Positions 30,848-42,100 of a stretch of 64,000 nt of DNA are shown here, one piece after another. The DNA lies in contig CAZGEG010000005.1 in NCBI GenBank assembly GCA_964524835.1, positions 62,001 through 126,000 of the forward strand. Reading direction: 5' to 3'. Made by a program: the position numbers and the translations under genes. Each line of letters opens with the position of its first letter. Position 1 is the stretch's first letter. Origin of the DNA: JACRCG01 sp964524835. Its GTDB lineage: Bacteria; Desulfobacterota; Desulfuromonadia; Geobacterales; Pseudopelobacteraceae. The notes under the pieces are model-generated. The model was not told where the DNA came from. It did no database searches and saw only the letters and a program-made list of their open reading frames with translations.

Positions 30848-32155
30848 ATGCAGCATATGAAAACAGATCCCGCTATAGAGATCACCAATAAAATTCCAAA
30901 AGCCTTCGGACTACTGAAGGGCGCTTCCCGGTGGTTCCCGATGGTATCTGCGGTAGCCCCGCTGGAAAAGGCGCTGCAGGAAAGCGAACAGCGCTATCAG
31001 CTGCTGGTTGCCAACATGCTTGAAGGGGTTGCGCTCCACCAGATGGTTCTCGACCAGGATGGACAGCATATCGATTATCGTATCATGGAGATCAACAGCC
31101 AGTATGAAAAGATACTGGGACTGCGGCGGGAGGATGTGGTCGGAAAGCTGGCGCGGGAGGTATACGTGTCTGCCGACGCTCCCTACCTGGAAGTATATTC
31201 GCAAATTGTGCTGGATAAAAAACCGTTCCGCTTTGAAACGTATTTCCCACACCTTGACCGTTATTTCTCCATCTCGGTTGCTCCCTGGGGGGATCATGGC
31301 TTTGCCACAATATTCACCGATATCACCGAGCGGAAGGTGGCCGAAGAGGAGTCGAAAAACCTCAACTTGCACCTTGAAGAACGGGTGGCACGGGCAACAC
31401 TGTACCGCGTTACGCAGGAGCGTGTCCTCGCCCGCCAGGCGCGGCATGCGGCCATGGGGGAGATGATCGGCGCCATTGCCCATCAATGGCGCCAACCATT
31501 GTCCACGGTCAGCGTGATTATCCAGAACATGGCGGCAGCCTGGAAGCTTGACCGCCTCAGCCGCGAGTACGTCGATCAGGCGCTGGAAGTGGCCCAGCAA
31601 CAGGTCGCGTACATGACCAGCACCATCGAGGAATTCCTGACCTTTTTCCGTCCCGACAAGCAGAAAGAGATCTTCTGCATCAATGACAAAATCATGGAAT
31701 CGCTCTCGTTTATCGAGGGGCAGCTGCGCGGCCAGGGAATAGAGATCACGATGGGGGAAGGCTTCAGCAGGCAGCACTTTGCCGTCGGCTACCAGAACGA
31801 ATTCCGCCAGGTGATTCTCAATCTGCTGATTAACAGTCGCGATGCCATCCAGGAACGGCTCATGCGTGAAAGCAGCGGCCACAAAGAAGCCGGCACTATC
31901 TGCGTCGACATCTGCAGAGCCGCAGAAGGGGTACAGATCGAAGTGGCGGACAACGGCTGCGGCATTGCGCCGGAACTCGGCGACCGGGTCTTCGAACCGT
32001 ACTTCACCACCAAGGAGAAAAGCGGCGGTACCGGAATCGGTCTCTACATGAGCCGCCTCATTGTTGAGGACGGGATGGGGGGCGAATTGAGCCACCGGAG
32101 CGAACCGGGCATGACGTATTTCCGGATCACCCTTGTCGCTGCGGAAAGGGAGTAG
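30848..32155 (+). CDS. PAS-domain sensor histidine kinase
   Basis: This 435-residue soluble kinase has a PAS domain (about residues 45-165) and a dimerisation domain with the phospho-acceptor His in MIGAIAHQWRQPLSTV. The GHKL ATPase domain contains the N-box NLLINSRDAI, the G1 box VADNGCGIAPEL, and GGTGIGLYMSR. There is no transmembrane segment, so it senses a cytoplasmic signal. It sits five bases upstream of the response regulator gene and is its probable partner. AAGGA precedes the start. Confidence 0.92.
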   Translation: MQHMKTDPAIEITNKIPKAFGLLKGASRWFPMVSAVAPLEKALQESEQRYQLLVANMLEGVALHQMVLDQDGQHIDYRIMEINSQYEKILGLRREDVVGKLAREVYVSADAPYLEVYSQIVLDKKPFRFETYFPHLDRYFSISVAPWGDHGFATIFTDITERKVAEEESKNLNLHLEERVARATLYRVTQERVLARQARHAAMGEMIGAIAHQWRQPLSTVSVIIQNMAAAWKLDRLSREYVDQALEVAQQQVAYMTSTIEEFLTFFRPDKQKEIFCINDKIMESLSFIEGQLRGQGIEITMGEGFSRQHFAVGYQNEFRQVILNLLINSRDAIQERLMRESSGHKEAGTICVDICRAAEGVQIEVADNGCGIAPELGDRVFEPYFTTKEKSGGTGIGLYMSRLIVEDGMGGELSHRSEPGMTYFRITLVAAERE

Positions 32156-32160
32156 GTACG

Positions 32161-33528
32161 ATGGATATACGGGACATAACGATTCTGTACGTTGAGGATG
32201 ACCCGGCACTGCGGGCCCAGATCGCGTTTTCGCTCAAGCTGGTCGCAGCCCGGGTGATTGAAGCTGAGAACGGCGGCAGCGGGCTGGAAAGATTCAAACA
32301 GTGCACCCCCGACCTCGTGGTGACCGATATCCGGATGCCGGTCCTGGACGGCCTGGAGATGATCCGCACGCTGCGGGGGATCAACCCCGAACTGCCGATC
32401 ATCGTCTGCACCGCTTTCACCGAGACGGACTTCCTGCTCCGCTCCATCGAACTGGGCGTCTCGGCCTATCTGCCGAAGCCGCTGGTGGTTGACGAACTTC
32501 TGAATGCGGTGTGCCGGCTGTCCGACCCGATCATGCAGCGGCGCGAACTCGAAAAGCTGCGGGAGGAACGCATCAGTTCCCTGGAGACGTTCCTGGGCTC
32601 GGGCAGTGCCATGAAGCCGGCGGTTGAAAGCGCCTCGCTTGCGGCGCGGTGCGATGTGCCGCTGCTGATCCAGGGTGAAACCGGCACCGGCAAGAGCCGC
32701 CTGGCGTTTTTCATCCACCGGCTGTCATCGCGCAAGAACCAGCCGTTCATTGCCGCCCATCTTGCCGGCATACCCGAAAACCTCGTGGAAAGCGCCCTGT
32801 TCGGGCACGACAAGGGTGCATTTACCGGCGCCGACCGTAGACGGATCGGTTTTTTCCAGGCTGCCCATCGGGGGACCCTGCTCCTTGACGATCTGGACGC
32901 AATTCCCCTTTCAACCCAGTCGGCGCTGCTGCAGGCGGTGGAGAGCCGCAGCATCGTACCGCTAGGCCAGACGGTACCGCAAAAAGTGGACGTGCGCATT
33001 ATTTGCGCCAGCAACCGCCCCCTGAAAGAGGAGGTTGATGCCGGCAGATTCCGGCAGGATCTATACTACCGCCTACGGGGGCTGCAGCTTGATCTCCCCC
33101 CCCTGCGCGACATCAAGGACGACCTGCCGCGACTGGTACACGACCTTGTGCTTGAGGTTACCGGCGAGTTCCAGCTTCCGGTGCCGGCGATTCCGGAGGA
33201 GGTGTACCGCGTCCTGCAAACCGGCGCCTGGCCCGGAAATATCCGCGAGCTTCGCCATGTCATCCTCGAAGCACTGATGAACACTACCGACGAACTCTCC
33301 CCGGCATTGCTGCAATCGATCATATCCAGACAGACCCCCCCCGTTACTTTCGGTGCGGTTGCCGTTCAATGCGACACACCCGTTTCCCCCCATATCGACC
33401 ACCTGCACGCCTGGGGGATACGGCACTCCCTTGCCGCCACCGGAGGCAAGAAAATGGAGGCCGCCCGGCTTATGGGTGTCAGCTACAACACCTTCAAAGA
33501 GTGGGTCCGACTCCACGGCTCGGAGTAG
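32161..33528 (+). CDS. Sigma54-dependent response regulator (NtrC family)
   Basis: A 455-residue regulator with a receiver (VEDDPALRAQ, phospho-acceptor in VVTDIRMPV, Lys in YLPKPL), an AAA+ domain and a Fis-type helix-turn-helix. The AAA+ domain has Walker A GETGTGKS, the sigma54 contact loop GAFTGA, and AWPGNIRELRHV; the C-terminus ends in AARLMGVSYNTFKEW. Walker B reads LLLDDLD, with Asp where most have Glu. It should activate sigma54 promoters. The nearest is at 33709-33725, with a 19-base inverted repeat at 33619-33637 as a likely binding site. Confidence 0.93.
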   Translation: MDIRDITILYVEDDPALRAQIAFSLKLVAARVIEAENGGSGLERFKQCTPDLVVTDIRMPVLDGLEMIRTLRGINPELPIIVCTAFTETDFLLRSIELGVSAYLPKPLVVDELLNAVCRLSDPIMQRRELEKLREERISSLETFLGSGSAMKPAVESASLAARCDVPLLIQGETGTGKSRLAFFIHRLSSRKNQPFIAAHLAGIPENLVESALFGHDKGAFTGADRRRIGFFQAAHRGTLLLDDLDAIPLSTQSALLQAVESRSIVPLGQTVPQKVDVRIICASNRPLKEEVDAGRFRQDLYYRLRGLQLDLPPLRDIKDDLPRLVHDLVLEVTGEFQLPVPAIPEEVYRVLQTGAWPGNIRELRHVILEALMNTTDELSPALLQSIISRQTPPVTFGAVAVQCDTPVSPHIDHLHAWGIRHSLAATGGKKMEAARLMGVSYNTFKEWVRLHGSE

Positions 33529-33618
33529 CTCCCTTCTCACCCTCGGCACCCCCCCGGTTACACAACCCTCACTCACCTGTTTCAGAGCAGATAATTCTCC
33601 GCCCGGCTGTCAGTTTCT

Positions 33619-33637
33619 TGTATCAATTTTTGATACA
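33619..33637. promoter_or_regulatory. Inverted repeat, probable enhancer site for the response regulator
   Basis: TGTATCAA-TTT-TTGATACA is a perfect 8-bp inverted repeat centred about 108 bases upstream of the predicted sigma54 start. That is the usual distance for NtrC-family activators. A second, longer inverted pair, CGGCAT (33663) with ATGCCG (33683), lies between it and the promoter. Confidence 0.6.
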
Positions 33638-33708
33638 CCATCACTGCACCGCCCCTCACTATCGGCATTTAAACCACATAACATGCCGTATTTACTACTA
33701 TATTAATA

Positions 33709-33725
33709 TTGGTTCACTGTTTGCA
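33709..33725 (+). promoter_or_regulatory. Sigma54 promoter
   Basis: TTGGTTCACTGTTTGCA matches YTGGCACGRNNNTTGCW at the invariant GG and GC, ten bases apart, with only three mismatches in the less conserved middle. It lies 29 bases before the ATG at 33754, with the ribosome site AAGGAG just after the expected start of transcription. Confidence 0.72.
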
Positions 33726-33753
33726 TGTTTGTCTTCGCGAAAGGAGTCATGAC

Positions 33754-33972
33754 ATGACAAATGCTCACACTGTTTTTTCACCCTGCCCCCTGACCAAGCA
33801 GCACATTGCAGAGTGCGATATCGTGTTCGTAACGGGTGCCAGTATCCCGAGGATCAGCCGCTACTGCATCGGAAATTATGCATCATGCCCGGTATACAGG
33901 GCGCAGCGCAGGTCGGATAACGTTCCGGAAGAACCTGTTTCCGTCGGCGCGGCAGCATCCCGGCAGACATGA
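33754..33972 (+). CDS. Small Cys-containing protein heading the sigma54 operon (72 aa)
   Basis: A 72-residue protein with the start fixed by AAGGAG seven bases upstream. Its core is ECDIVFVTGASIPRISRYCI, then GNYASCPVYRAQR, with four Cys (residues 11, 21, 38 and 44). I do not recognise the family. The spaced Cys could bind a metal or an iron-sulfur cluster, or sense redox state. It is the first gene after the sigma54 promoter, about 80 bases before the first DUF11 gene. A longer in-frame start at 33709 lies inside the promoter. Confidence 0.6.
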   Translation: MTNAHTVFSPCPLTKQHIAECDIVFVTGASIPRISRYCIGNYASCPVYRAQRRSDNVPEEPVSVGAAASRQT

Positions 33973-34054
33973 TGACTCAACGTGTCAATGAGAGTTTTAT
34001 CGGTATGAAGTCAGATAGCGACAGTCGGAAAAAACATTCCCGGAGGTTCACACC

Positions 34055-34561
34055 ATGAAAAAGCCATCACGAAGCGCAGCAACAATCCTCTTCTCCCTCG
34101 CATTGCTGGCTCTCTCCAGCCTGCCGGCCTGGGCAAAACCGAAGATCGAGGTCACCATCTCGGCCAGCAGGGACATTGTCGAGACCGTCAACGGCGCCAG
34201 TGTCATGAAAAGCGTGCCGGCCCAATCGGCAGTATCCGGGGACACGCTGACCTTCGCTGTCACGTACCGGAATGCCGGTACCGACGTCGCCACCAACGCG
34301 GTCATCAACAACCCAATCTCGACCGGCATGTCGTATATCGACAACAGCTCCTTCGGACCGGAAGCGGAGGTAACCTTTTCCATCGACGGCGGCAAGAGCT
34401 TCAAAAAAGCCTCTTATCTGACCTATGAGGTGAAGCTTCCCGGCGGTGCCACGGAAAAACATACCGCCCGCCCCGAAGAATATACCGATATCCGCTGGAC
34501 GATCAGATCGGTACCGGCCGGAGGGAGCGGAAAACTTACCTACAAGGTGAAAGTCAAATAA
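34055..34561 (+). CDS. Secreted single DUF11-like domain protein
   Basis: This 168-residue protein has a signal peptide (ends PAWAKP) and one immunoglobulin-like DUF11-type domain. The segments are SGDTLTFAVTYRNAGTDVAT, then AVINNPISTGMSYIDNSSF, then WTIRSVPAGGSGKLTYKVKV. CGGAGG precedes the start. It is the first of four DUF11-type genes, followed by 34787, 36200 and 42233 in the same orientation. The likely role is extracellular or periplasmic structural subunit. No Cys is present in the mature part. Confidence 0.8.
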   Translation: MKKPSRSAATILFSLALLALSSLPAWAKPKIEVTISASRDIVETVNGASVMKSVPAQSAVSGDTLTFAVTYRNAGTDVATNAVINNPISTGMSYIDNSSFGPEAEVTFSIDGGKSFKKASYLTYEVKLPGGATEKHTARPEEYTDIRWTIRSVPAGGSGKLTYKVKVK

Positions 34562-34623
34562 GCGGCTTACGCTGAATTATCTATCGACAGCGCATTAACG
34601 AACAAGAAAGGAGACCATCTACT

Positions 34624-34695
34624 ATGTCAAAAACAGCAGCACAATTAGCCTGGTTGAGATTTTCCCGGCATCAGGGGGGTGAGCCATCGGAATAA
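34624..34695 (+). CDS. Possible 23-residue leader peptide
   Basis: An ORF MSKTAAQLAWLRFSRHQGG... of 23 codons follows AAGGAG with about ten bases of spacing, in the 225-base gap between two DUF11 genes. It could be a leader peptide or a remnant. Only the ribosome site supports it. Confidence 0.3.
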   Translation: MSKTAAQLAWLRFSRHQGGEPSE

Positions 34696-34786
34696 ACCAC
34701 CTGAATTTACGTCCCGTCACAGCTGCAGAAATGCATCAGAGCCCAGCAGAAACAATCAATCAGCATCCCACGAAAGGAGAATAGCT

Positions 34787-36193
34787 ATGAACTCGTACAA
34801 AAAACACTGTTCGACGCGCATTCTGCACATCCTGTTCACGGCCGTCGCCGTGACGGTGTTCAGTCTGGCCATGCTTGCCGCGCCTGCATCCGCTGCCCTG
34901 CAGGGAAGCGCCGGCAACACCATTATCCGCAACAGGGTTTCGGTTGCCTACAATGATGCCGGCGGCGCGGCACAGACGGCGGTAACCGCAACGGTCGACA
35001 TTACCGTCACCACGGTGAATGTGGCCCCGACCATCCTGACGGTCACGCCAAGTCCCGGCTCCACCGGAGCTACCGGCGCCACCCAGGTCTATGCTGTTGA
35101 AATCGTCACCAACTCCAACGGACCGGGGACCATCACCCTTGCCGGGGCGGACGGCTCGGCAACCAACATCGCCCTGAGCGGCACAACGCCGGCGGTGCAG
35201 GCACCCGGTTTCGTTTTCCTCGGGGCGACCATCCTCGACCCGACCGATGCAAAAATCGGCGTAGCGCAGAATGTGGCCGCCGGCGGGAGCATCACCTTCA
35301 ACATCCCCAACGACGGCGGCGTACCGTCCGACTCGGCCACTACCGGCGGCGCAACCGGCAACGGCATCGTCAACGCGCTGACTTCCGGCGACTCGGTGTA
35401 TATTTATGACGGCACCACGTACCGAGGCAAATTCACCGTCACCGCCGTCACCGACAATGCGGTCGGCGCCGGCACCACAGCCGCCTTCAGCACCATCACC
35501 CTCCAGAACAGCACCGCCGGGGCCATCGCCTTCACTCCCGCCTACGGCTGGATGATCGTCGAGACCAAGAGCCTCAACGTCACCGTTACCCAGGGCACCG
35601 TCACCGTGCCGTCCAACCCCGCATCGTGGGTCACCACTCTTACCGGCACCATGGGCGGACAGAACGGGTCAAACACCGTAACGACCAATGCCACCAGCGG
35701 CCTGCTGACGGTCACCAAGTACGTGCGCAACGTCACACTCCCCGTAGTCGGCGGTGTCCCGGTCACGCCTCCAATCAACGGCGGCGCGGCCACGTTTTAT
35801 CAGACCGGCGTCAGCGGCAAACCGGGCGACATCATGGAATACCTCTATGTCATAAACAACACCGGGCTCGGAACGGTCAAAGCCGTTGTAGCCACCGACC
35901 CGGTACCGACCTACACCACCCTGCACAGCTCGTCGGCAGCTTATGGCGTTGACAACAGCGGCGGCGCGACCGGCACCTTTGCCGTGGCGCGCCGTACCGG
36001 CAACAGCACCGACCAGTCGCTGAAGGTCGATAACAGCACCGGCAACAACTCCACCGCCTGGGGCAAGTCCAGCGGCACGACGGCCGGCAGCACCATGACC
36101 TACTATCTGGGGAACAACAGCACCAATGCCGCCGGCGGCGACCTGACCGCGGCAGAGATTGCGTACGTAGTCTACCGGCTGAAGATCGACTAG
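34787..36193 (+). CDS. Secreted DUF11-like surface protein (468 aa)
   Basis: An exported protein with a signal peptide ending PASAAL, then low-complexity Thr/Ala/Gly-rich beta domains (NVAPTILTVTPSPGSTGATG, later SGKPGDIMEYLYVINNTGLG). It ends in TAAEIAYVVYRLKID. AAAGGAG before 34787 fixes the start; a longer GTG-initiated frame from 34679 has none. The central NNTGLGTVKAVVATDPVPTY segment is DUF11-like. There is no sorting signal or lipobox. The next gene starts seven bases after its stop, so they are co-translated. Confidence 0.75.
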   Translation: MNSYKKHCSTRILHILFTAVAVTVFSLAMLAAPASAALQGSAGNTIIRNRVSVAYNDAGGAAQTAVTATVDITVTTVNVAPTILTVTPSPGSTGATGATQVYAVEIVTNSNGPGTITLAGADGSATNIALSGTTPAVQAPGFVFLGATILDPTDAKIGVAQNVAAGGSITFNIPNDGGVPSDSATTGGATGNGIVNALTSGDSVYIYDGTTYRGKFTVTAVTDNAVGAGTTAAFSTITLQNSTAGAIAFTPAYGWMIVETKSLNVTVTQGTVTVPSNPASWVTTLTGTMGGQNGSNTVTTNATSGLLTVTKYVRNVTLPVVGGVPVTPPINGGAATFYQTGVSGKPGDIMEYLYVINNTGLGTVKAVVATDPVPTYTTLHSSSAAYGVDNSGGATGTFAVARRTGNSTDQSLKVDNSTGNNSTAWGKSSGTTAGSTMTYYLGNNSTNAAGGDLTAAEIAYVVYRLKID

Positions 36194-36199
36194 ACAGCC

Positions 36200-39100
36200 A
36201 TGATCAGCAGCCGCAGCAGATACGCAGGCGCCGGTTCAACGGCGCGGCACGGGGGGGTGCGATTGTTCGCACGCATCCTCCCTGCCGCGCTGCCGGCCCT
36301 CCTGTGCCTGCTGTCGGCGGTTGCATCGCATGCCGTGTCTCCCCGGCAGGGAGACCGGATCATCAACACCGTCACAGTTGCAGCTTCCAACGCAGATGTC
36401 CCGGCGGTTTCCTCAACCTGTACGCTGACGACCGTTGTCCGCACTCCGTCGAAAATAGAATACCTACAGTATGCGCCGTCGCTCCCCGGAGCGAGCCTGG
36501 TACCGGTAGCCCCGGGAAGCTACCGCGGCGGGTCCGGTCCGGCAATGCCGTTTTCACCTCTTCCCCCGGCAGTAAAGGCCGGGACTGCAGACCCTATCGA
36601 CCTGAGCAGCCCCATCCCCCTCACTCCGGCCCTGCAGATACATCAGGGGGACCCGCTCTTCATCAGGGTGACCGACCTCGACCAGAATCTCAACCGCACT
36701 GCCCGTGAGACGATCCTTGTAACGGTAACAAATCCGGACGACGGGGATTCTGAGGTTGTACTGCTGACCGAGACCGGCCCGGACACCGGCGTCTACACCG
36801 GCTACATCCCGACGGTCACGGCAGCGGCGGCACCTTACAGCGGTTCCCTGTCGGTCACGGAAGGCAATTCCATCTCAACCGGCTACGTGGACATCGTCGA
36901 CGGCAGCGATACCTCGGCGACCGCAATCATGGTTGACCCGTACGGGATAACATTCGACAGCAGCAGCGGCAATCCGGTAAACGGCGCGACGATCACGCTG
37001 ATAAACGATGCGACCGGCCTTCCCGCCGCCGTATTCGGTGATGACGGCATCAGCAGCTATCCGGCATCACTCACGACAGGCGGTTCAGTCTCGGACAGCA
37101 GCGGCAGGACGTATACGTTCCCTCCGGGTGGTTACCGGTTTCCTTTCCTGCTGCCCGGCACGTATCGGTATCTGGTCACCCCCCCGGGAGGCTACACATC
37201 CCCCAGTCTGGTGGCGACGGCGTCGATCCAGGCGCTTCCCGGCGCGCCGTTTGCAGTTGTCGGCGGTTCACGTGGTGAGACTTTTGCCGTCAACCCCGGC
37301 CCGGCCCTCAGAATCGACATCCCTCTCGACCCGGCCCCGGCTTCGCTCTGGCTGCAGAAAAGCGCCGGGAAAGATACCGTCGGCCACGGCGATTTTGTCC
37401 CTTACCGGTTGGCGGTTACCAACGCCAGCACGCTTGCCGCGGCGGCAGGGGTGAAGATCATCGACACCCTGCCGGCCGGGCTGCGATTCCGCCCCGGTTC
37501 GGTGCAGCAAAACGGCATCCCGTCAGCTGATCCGGCTGTATCTGCAGACGGCCGCACCCTGACGTTTATGGTCGGCAACCTGGCAGCCGACACCGGCAGC
37601 GACATCCAGTATGTCGCCGAAGTGACCGCCGGCACCCGGATCGGCCCGGCCGTCAACAGCGCCGTGGCAACGTCGGCATCCGGCGGCACCTCGATTCCTG
37701 CCCGGGCTACGGTACAGGTCAGAGACGACTTTCTCCGCACCCGCTCCACCCTGATGGGGCGCGTCACGACCGGTTCCTGCAGCGGGGTGAGCGGCGACGG
37801 TTCGGACGGCGTTGAAGGGGCCAGGGTATACCTGGAGGACGGCACGTTTGTCGTGAGCGACAAGCGCGGGCTCTTCCATTTTGAAGGGGTCCGGCCCGGA
37901 CTGCACGTGGTCCAGCTCGATCTCGATTCTCTTCCCGACGGCTTCGAGGCCTATCCCTGCACGGAGAACAGCCGCTTTGCCGGGCGGGCCTTCTCGCAGT
38001 TTGTCGAAACGCAGGGAGGGACGCTCTGGCGCACCGACTTCCATCTCCGGGCCAGCGCCGGGCAGCCGGCTGAAAAACCGGGGGCGAAAACGACATCCTC
38101 CGCACCGCTCCAGCCCGCCGTGCCGGCAATACCCGTCGCCGCCAGGGGGAAGGTATCGCTTGAATTGTCGAACCGGGTGGCGGGCAGAAGCATCGCCTAC
38201 ACGGTTTCGATGCGCGCGTCTTCCCTGCCGGTTCAGAGTACGCGGCTCAACGTGATTCTTCCCGAAGGGGTGATCTATCAGCCGGGAAGCAGTCGGATGA
38301 ACGGTGCTCCGGTCGCCGACCCGATCCGGTATGACAAGACCCTGCTGGTTTATCCGCTGGGAGAACAGCCGACAAGCTGGACCCATGAAATCACCTTTAC
38401 CGGCCACCCCACAGGCGCCACGAAGTCAAACACCCTGGCGACGCTGGCATACCTTGCCGCTGACGGACAGCAGGGTTCTTCACTCCTGACGCCGCCCGCC
38501 GAGACGACCGTCGAGCAGGATAAAAACATCAGGGTCATCCAGATCCCCAATATCGTTCTCCGGCCGCACTTTCCGACGTTCGGCGCCGAACTGGACGGGG
38601 ATGACCGGGAACGCCTGGACGAACTGGCACGCCTGCTGACCGCCCTGCGGGCCGACAGGATCCACGTCACCGGCCATACCGACACGGTACGCATCGCGCC
38701 CCGCAGCCGGGGGGTCTACAAGGATAATCATGCACTCTCCATGGCGCGCGCCAGGAGTGTCGGTCGCTACCTGATGGACAGGCTGCACCTGCCGCCCGAG
38801 AAATTGACGTTTGACGGCAAAGGGCCGACAGTCCCGATTGCCAGCAACCGGACTGCGGCGGGAAAAGCGCTCAACAGGAGGGTGGAGGTACAGACCTCCT
38901 CCAGCCGCAGTATTGACACCTCCCACCTGCGGGTGCTGAAGGAATTCAGCGGGGAGCAGCATGGCGTAACCGCCATAACCGTTACCGGCGCGGCGGAAAC
39001 AGTCGCAGCCCCCCCCGGCGGGAATGCCGCTCCGGGGGGAGAGCAGGCTCACCTGCAGATGAACGCTTTACCGGCTGCAGCCGCCACGGCGGCATCACCG

Positions 39101-42100
39101 TCAGGGTCGCCGCCTCGTCAGGCCGCAGCGGCCGTTCAGAAACAGCTCGGCATCCTGAACATCGGCAGCGGCGACATCCTGGCAAACCGCATCGTCATGG
39201 TACAGACCCGCATATCAGCCGGACTGGTCCCGAAGCTCTTCATCGACGGGCGGGAGGTCCCACAGGACCAGATCGGCATGCGGTCCCAGGAAGCGGACAG
39301 CGACACGTCCCGGTACAGCTTCCTTGGGGTCGACCTCGGCCCCGAGGGCGACCACACGCTGAATCTGCAGGGAGTCGATCCATTCGGCAACACCCGCTTC
39401 ACCGAAAGCATCACCCTGAAAAGGAGCGGCGACATTGCCGGCATCCGGGTCATATCAACTGAAGGCAATGTGGCTGACGGCAGGACACCGGTGCGGATGC
39501 GCCTGGAACTCCGCGACGCGTCCGGCAGCGTCATTCACGCGGCAGCGGAACTGGAGCTGAAGGACGGCACTCTGAAACCGCTGAAACGCGATGCCGATCC
39601 TCTGGAGGAGATGGCTGCCGGACGTCGGCTGCAGGTGAACCGCGACGGCTGGGTCGAGTTCGAGCCGGTCAACAACGGCGGCCCCTACCGGATTGTCATT
39701 GCCCGCGGCACGGCAGTTATCGAGGCCGAGACCTATGTGCAGCCCAAACTCCGCGACTGGATTCTGGTCGGCCTCGCCGAAGGATCACTCGGTTACAACG
39801 CCGCGTCCGGAAACATGGAAAGCCTCCGGGGAGCAGGGACCGCGGAAGATCTCTACGAGGACGGCCGGATAGCCCTCTATGCCAAGGGGCAGATCAAGGG
39901 GAAATGGCTGTTGACCACCGCCTACGACAGCGCCAGGACAAAGGTGGAGAGCGGCAGCGGCCTGTTCCGGACGATCAACCCGGAGACGTATTACACCCTC
40001 TACGGCGATGCGGGGCAGCAGCAGTACGACGCCGCCAGCACGAAAAAACTGTACGTCAGGATCGAAAGGGAGCAGTTTTACGCCATGTTCGGCGACTACG
40101 ACACCGGCCTGACCGTCACCGAGCTTTCGCGCTACAGCCGCCGGATGACCGGCATCAAGAGTGAACTGCAGGCCCAAAACTATGAGATCAACGCCTTTGC
40201 CAGCGAAACCGACCAGGCCTACGTGCGCGATGAAATCCCGGGTGACGGCACGTCGGGGATCTACCGTCTGTCCCGCCGGAAGATCGTCCCTAATTCGGAA
40301 AAGATCACCGTCGAGACCCGCGACCGTTTCCATAGCGAGGTCGTGATTTCCAGCCGCTCGCTCGGCCGCTTCACCGAGTATTCGATCGACTACGAAACCG
40401 GCGGGGTCTTCTTCAAGGAGCCGGTCTTCAGCCGCGACGGGAACTTCAACCCGATCACCATTGTCGCGGAATACGAAACGCTCTCATCTGTGGGACAGGA
40501 CTACAGCTACGGCGGGCGCGCCGGGCTCAAGCTGCTGGACCAGCGGTTGAAAGTGGGGGGAAGCTACATCCACGAGGGACTGGGGGTCCGGTCCGGCAAC
40601 CTGTACGGTCTGGATACGTCCCTGAAACTTGGCGATGGGACACGACTGCGTGCCGAAGTTGCCTCCAGCGACCTCAGCGCAGGCGCCGCCAGCCGGAACG
40701 GCACCGCCTGGCTGGCCGAAGCCGCGCACCATTCAAAAACTTTCGCTGCCAGAACCTATTATCGCGAGCAGGGGGCCGGTTTCGGCCTCGGCCAGCAGCC
40801 GGGGGGCGAAGCGGGCACCCGTAAATTCGGTGCGGAGGGAACGTACCGCTTCAGCGACCACCTCAACACAAACCTGGGCGCCTACCGCCAGTACAACCTG
40901 CCGACCGGAGCGGTGCGGGATGTGGCCGAAGGGAAGGTCGGCTACAGCGACTCCCGTTCGGGGCTCTCTCTCGGCGTGCTTCACGCCAATGACCGCCTCG
41001 GCAACGGCAGCAGCATGGTTTCGACCCAGCTGACCGCCGGGGGAAAAGTCCTGACGCTGTACGATCGCCTGACCCTGACGATTGACCATGCCCAGTCGGT
41101 AGCGGGGAACAGCAACAGCGACTTCCCGACCCGCACGACCCTCGGCGCGGAACTGAAGGCGACGCGAAACCTGACGATACTTGCCGCCCAAGAGTTTATC
41201 TGGGGCAAAACCGCCAGTACCCAGAACAGCCGGATCGGTCTGCGCGCAACTCCCTGGAAGGGCGCTACCATCACCAGCAGCGTCGAGCGGCAGCTGAACG
41301 AAAATGATGAGCGTGTGTTTGCCAATGTCGGCCTGAAACAGGTATGGCAGATCAATGAGGCCTGGAAGGCCGATGCCGGCCTGGATCGCAGCCAGACTCT
41401 GGCCAGCAGCTCCCGCTATCAGTTCAACACCAACGTCCCACCCGCATCGGGAGGCAACGAGAATTTTACCGCCGTGTCGACCGGCGCGACTTATCAGGTC
41501 AAGCACCTGACCTGGGACAGCCGTGCCGAGTTCCGCGTTGCCGAGAGCCAGGACAAATGGGGACTCCTGAGCGGAGTCGTCAACGAGGTGGACGGACGCT
41601 GGGCCTGGTCCGGCCGTGGCCAGATCTACCAGACCTTTGCGGCAACCGGCATCGACACGACCCAGGCGAACCTGCGCTACGGGCTGGTGTTCCGTCCGCC
41701 GCGCACCAACTGGATACTGCTGAACCGCCTGGATTATTATATCGACACCCAGAAAGGCGGCGGCACTCCCGACAGCACCTCCTGGCGGCTGGTCAACAAC
41801 CTGAATGCCAACTGGCGGCCTCGCAAGCAGCTGCAGGTATCACTCCAGCACGGCGCCAAATTCGTCAGGGACACGATCGGCGGCCGAAGTTACGGGGGAT
41901 TCACCGACCACATCGGTGTTGAGGCACGCTACGACATCACCAAAAAGTGGGATATCGGGCTGCGCGGCAGCGTGCTGCACTCATGGCACGGCGGCCAGTT
42001 CGCCTACAGCTTCGGCCCTTCTACCGGGTACAACATCGTCGAAAACGCCTGGGTCAGCCTGGGGTACAACGTCGTGGGCTTCGAGGACAAGGACTTCTCC

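Noticed and set aside
30911..32209. 432-codon open frame antisense to the histidine kinase
   Set aside because: Shadow frame; the kinase H, N and G boxes are intact on the plus strand.
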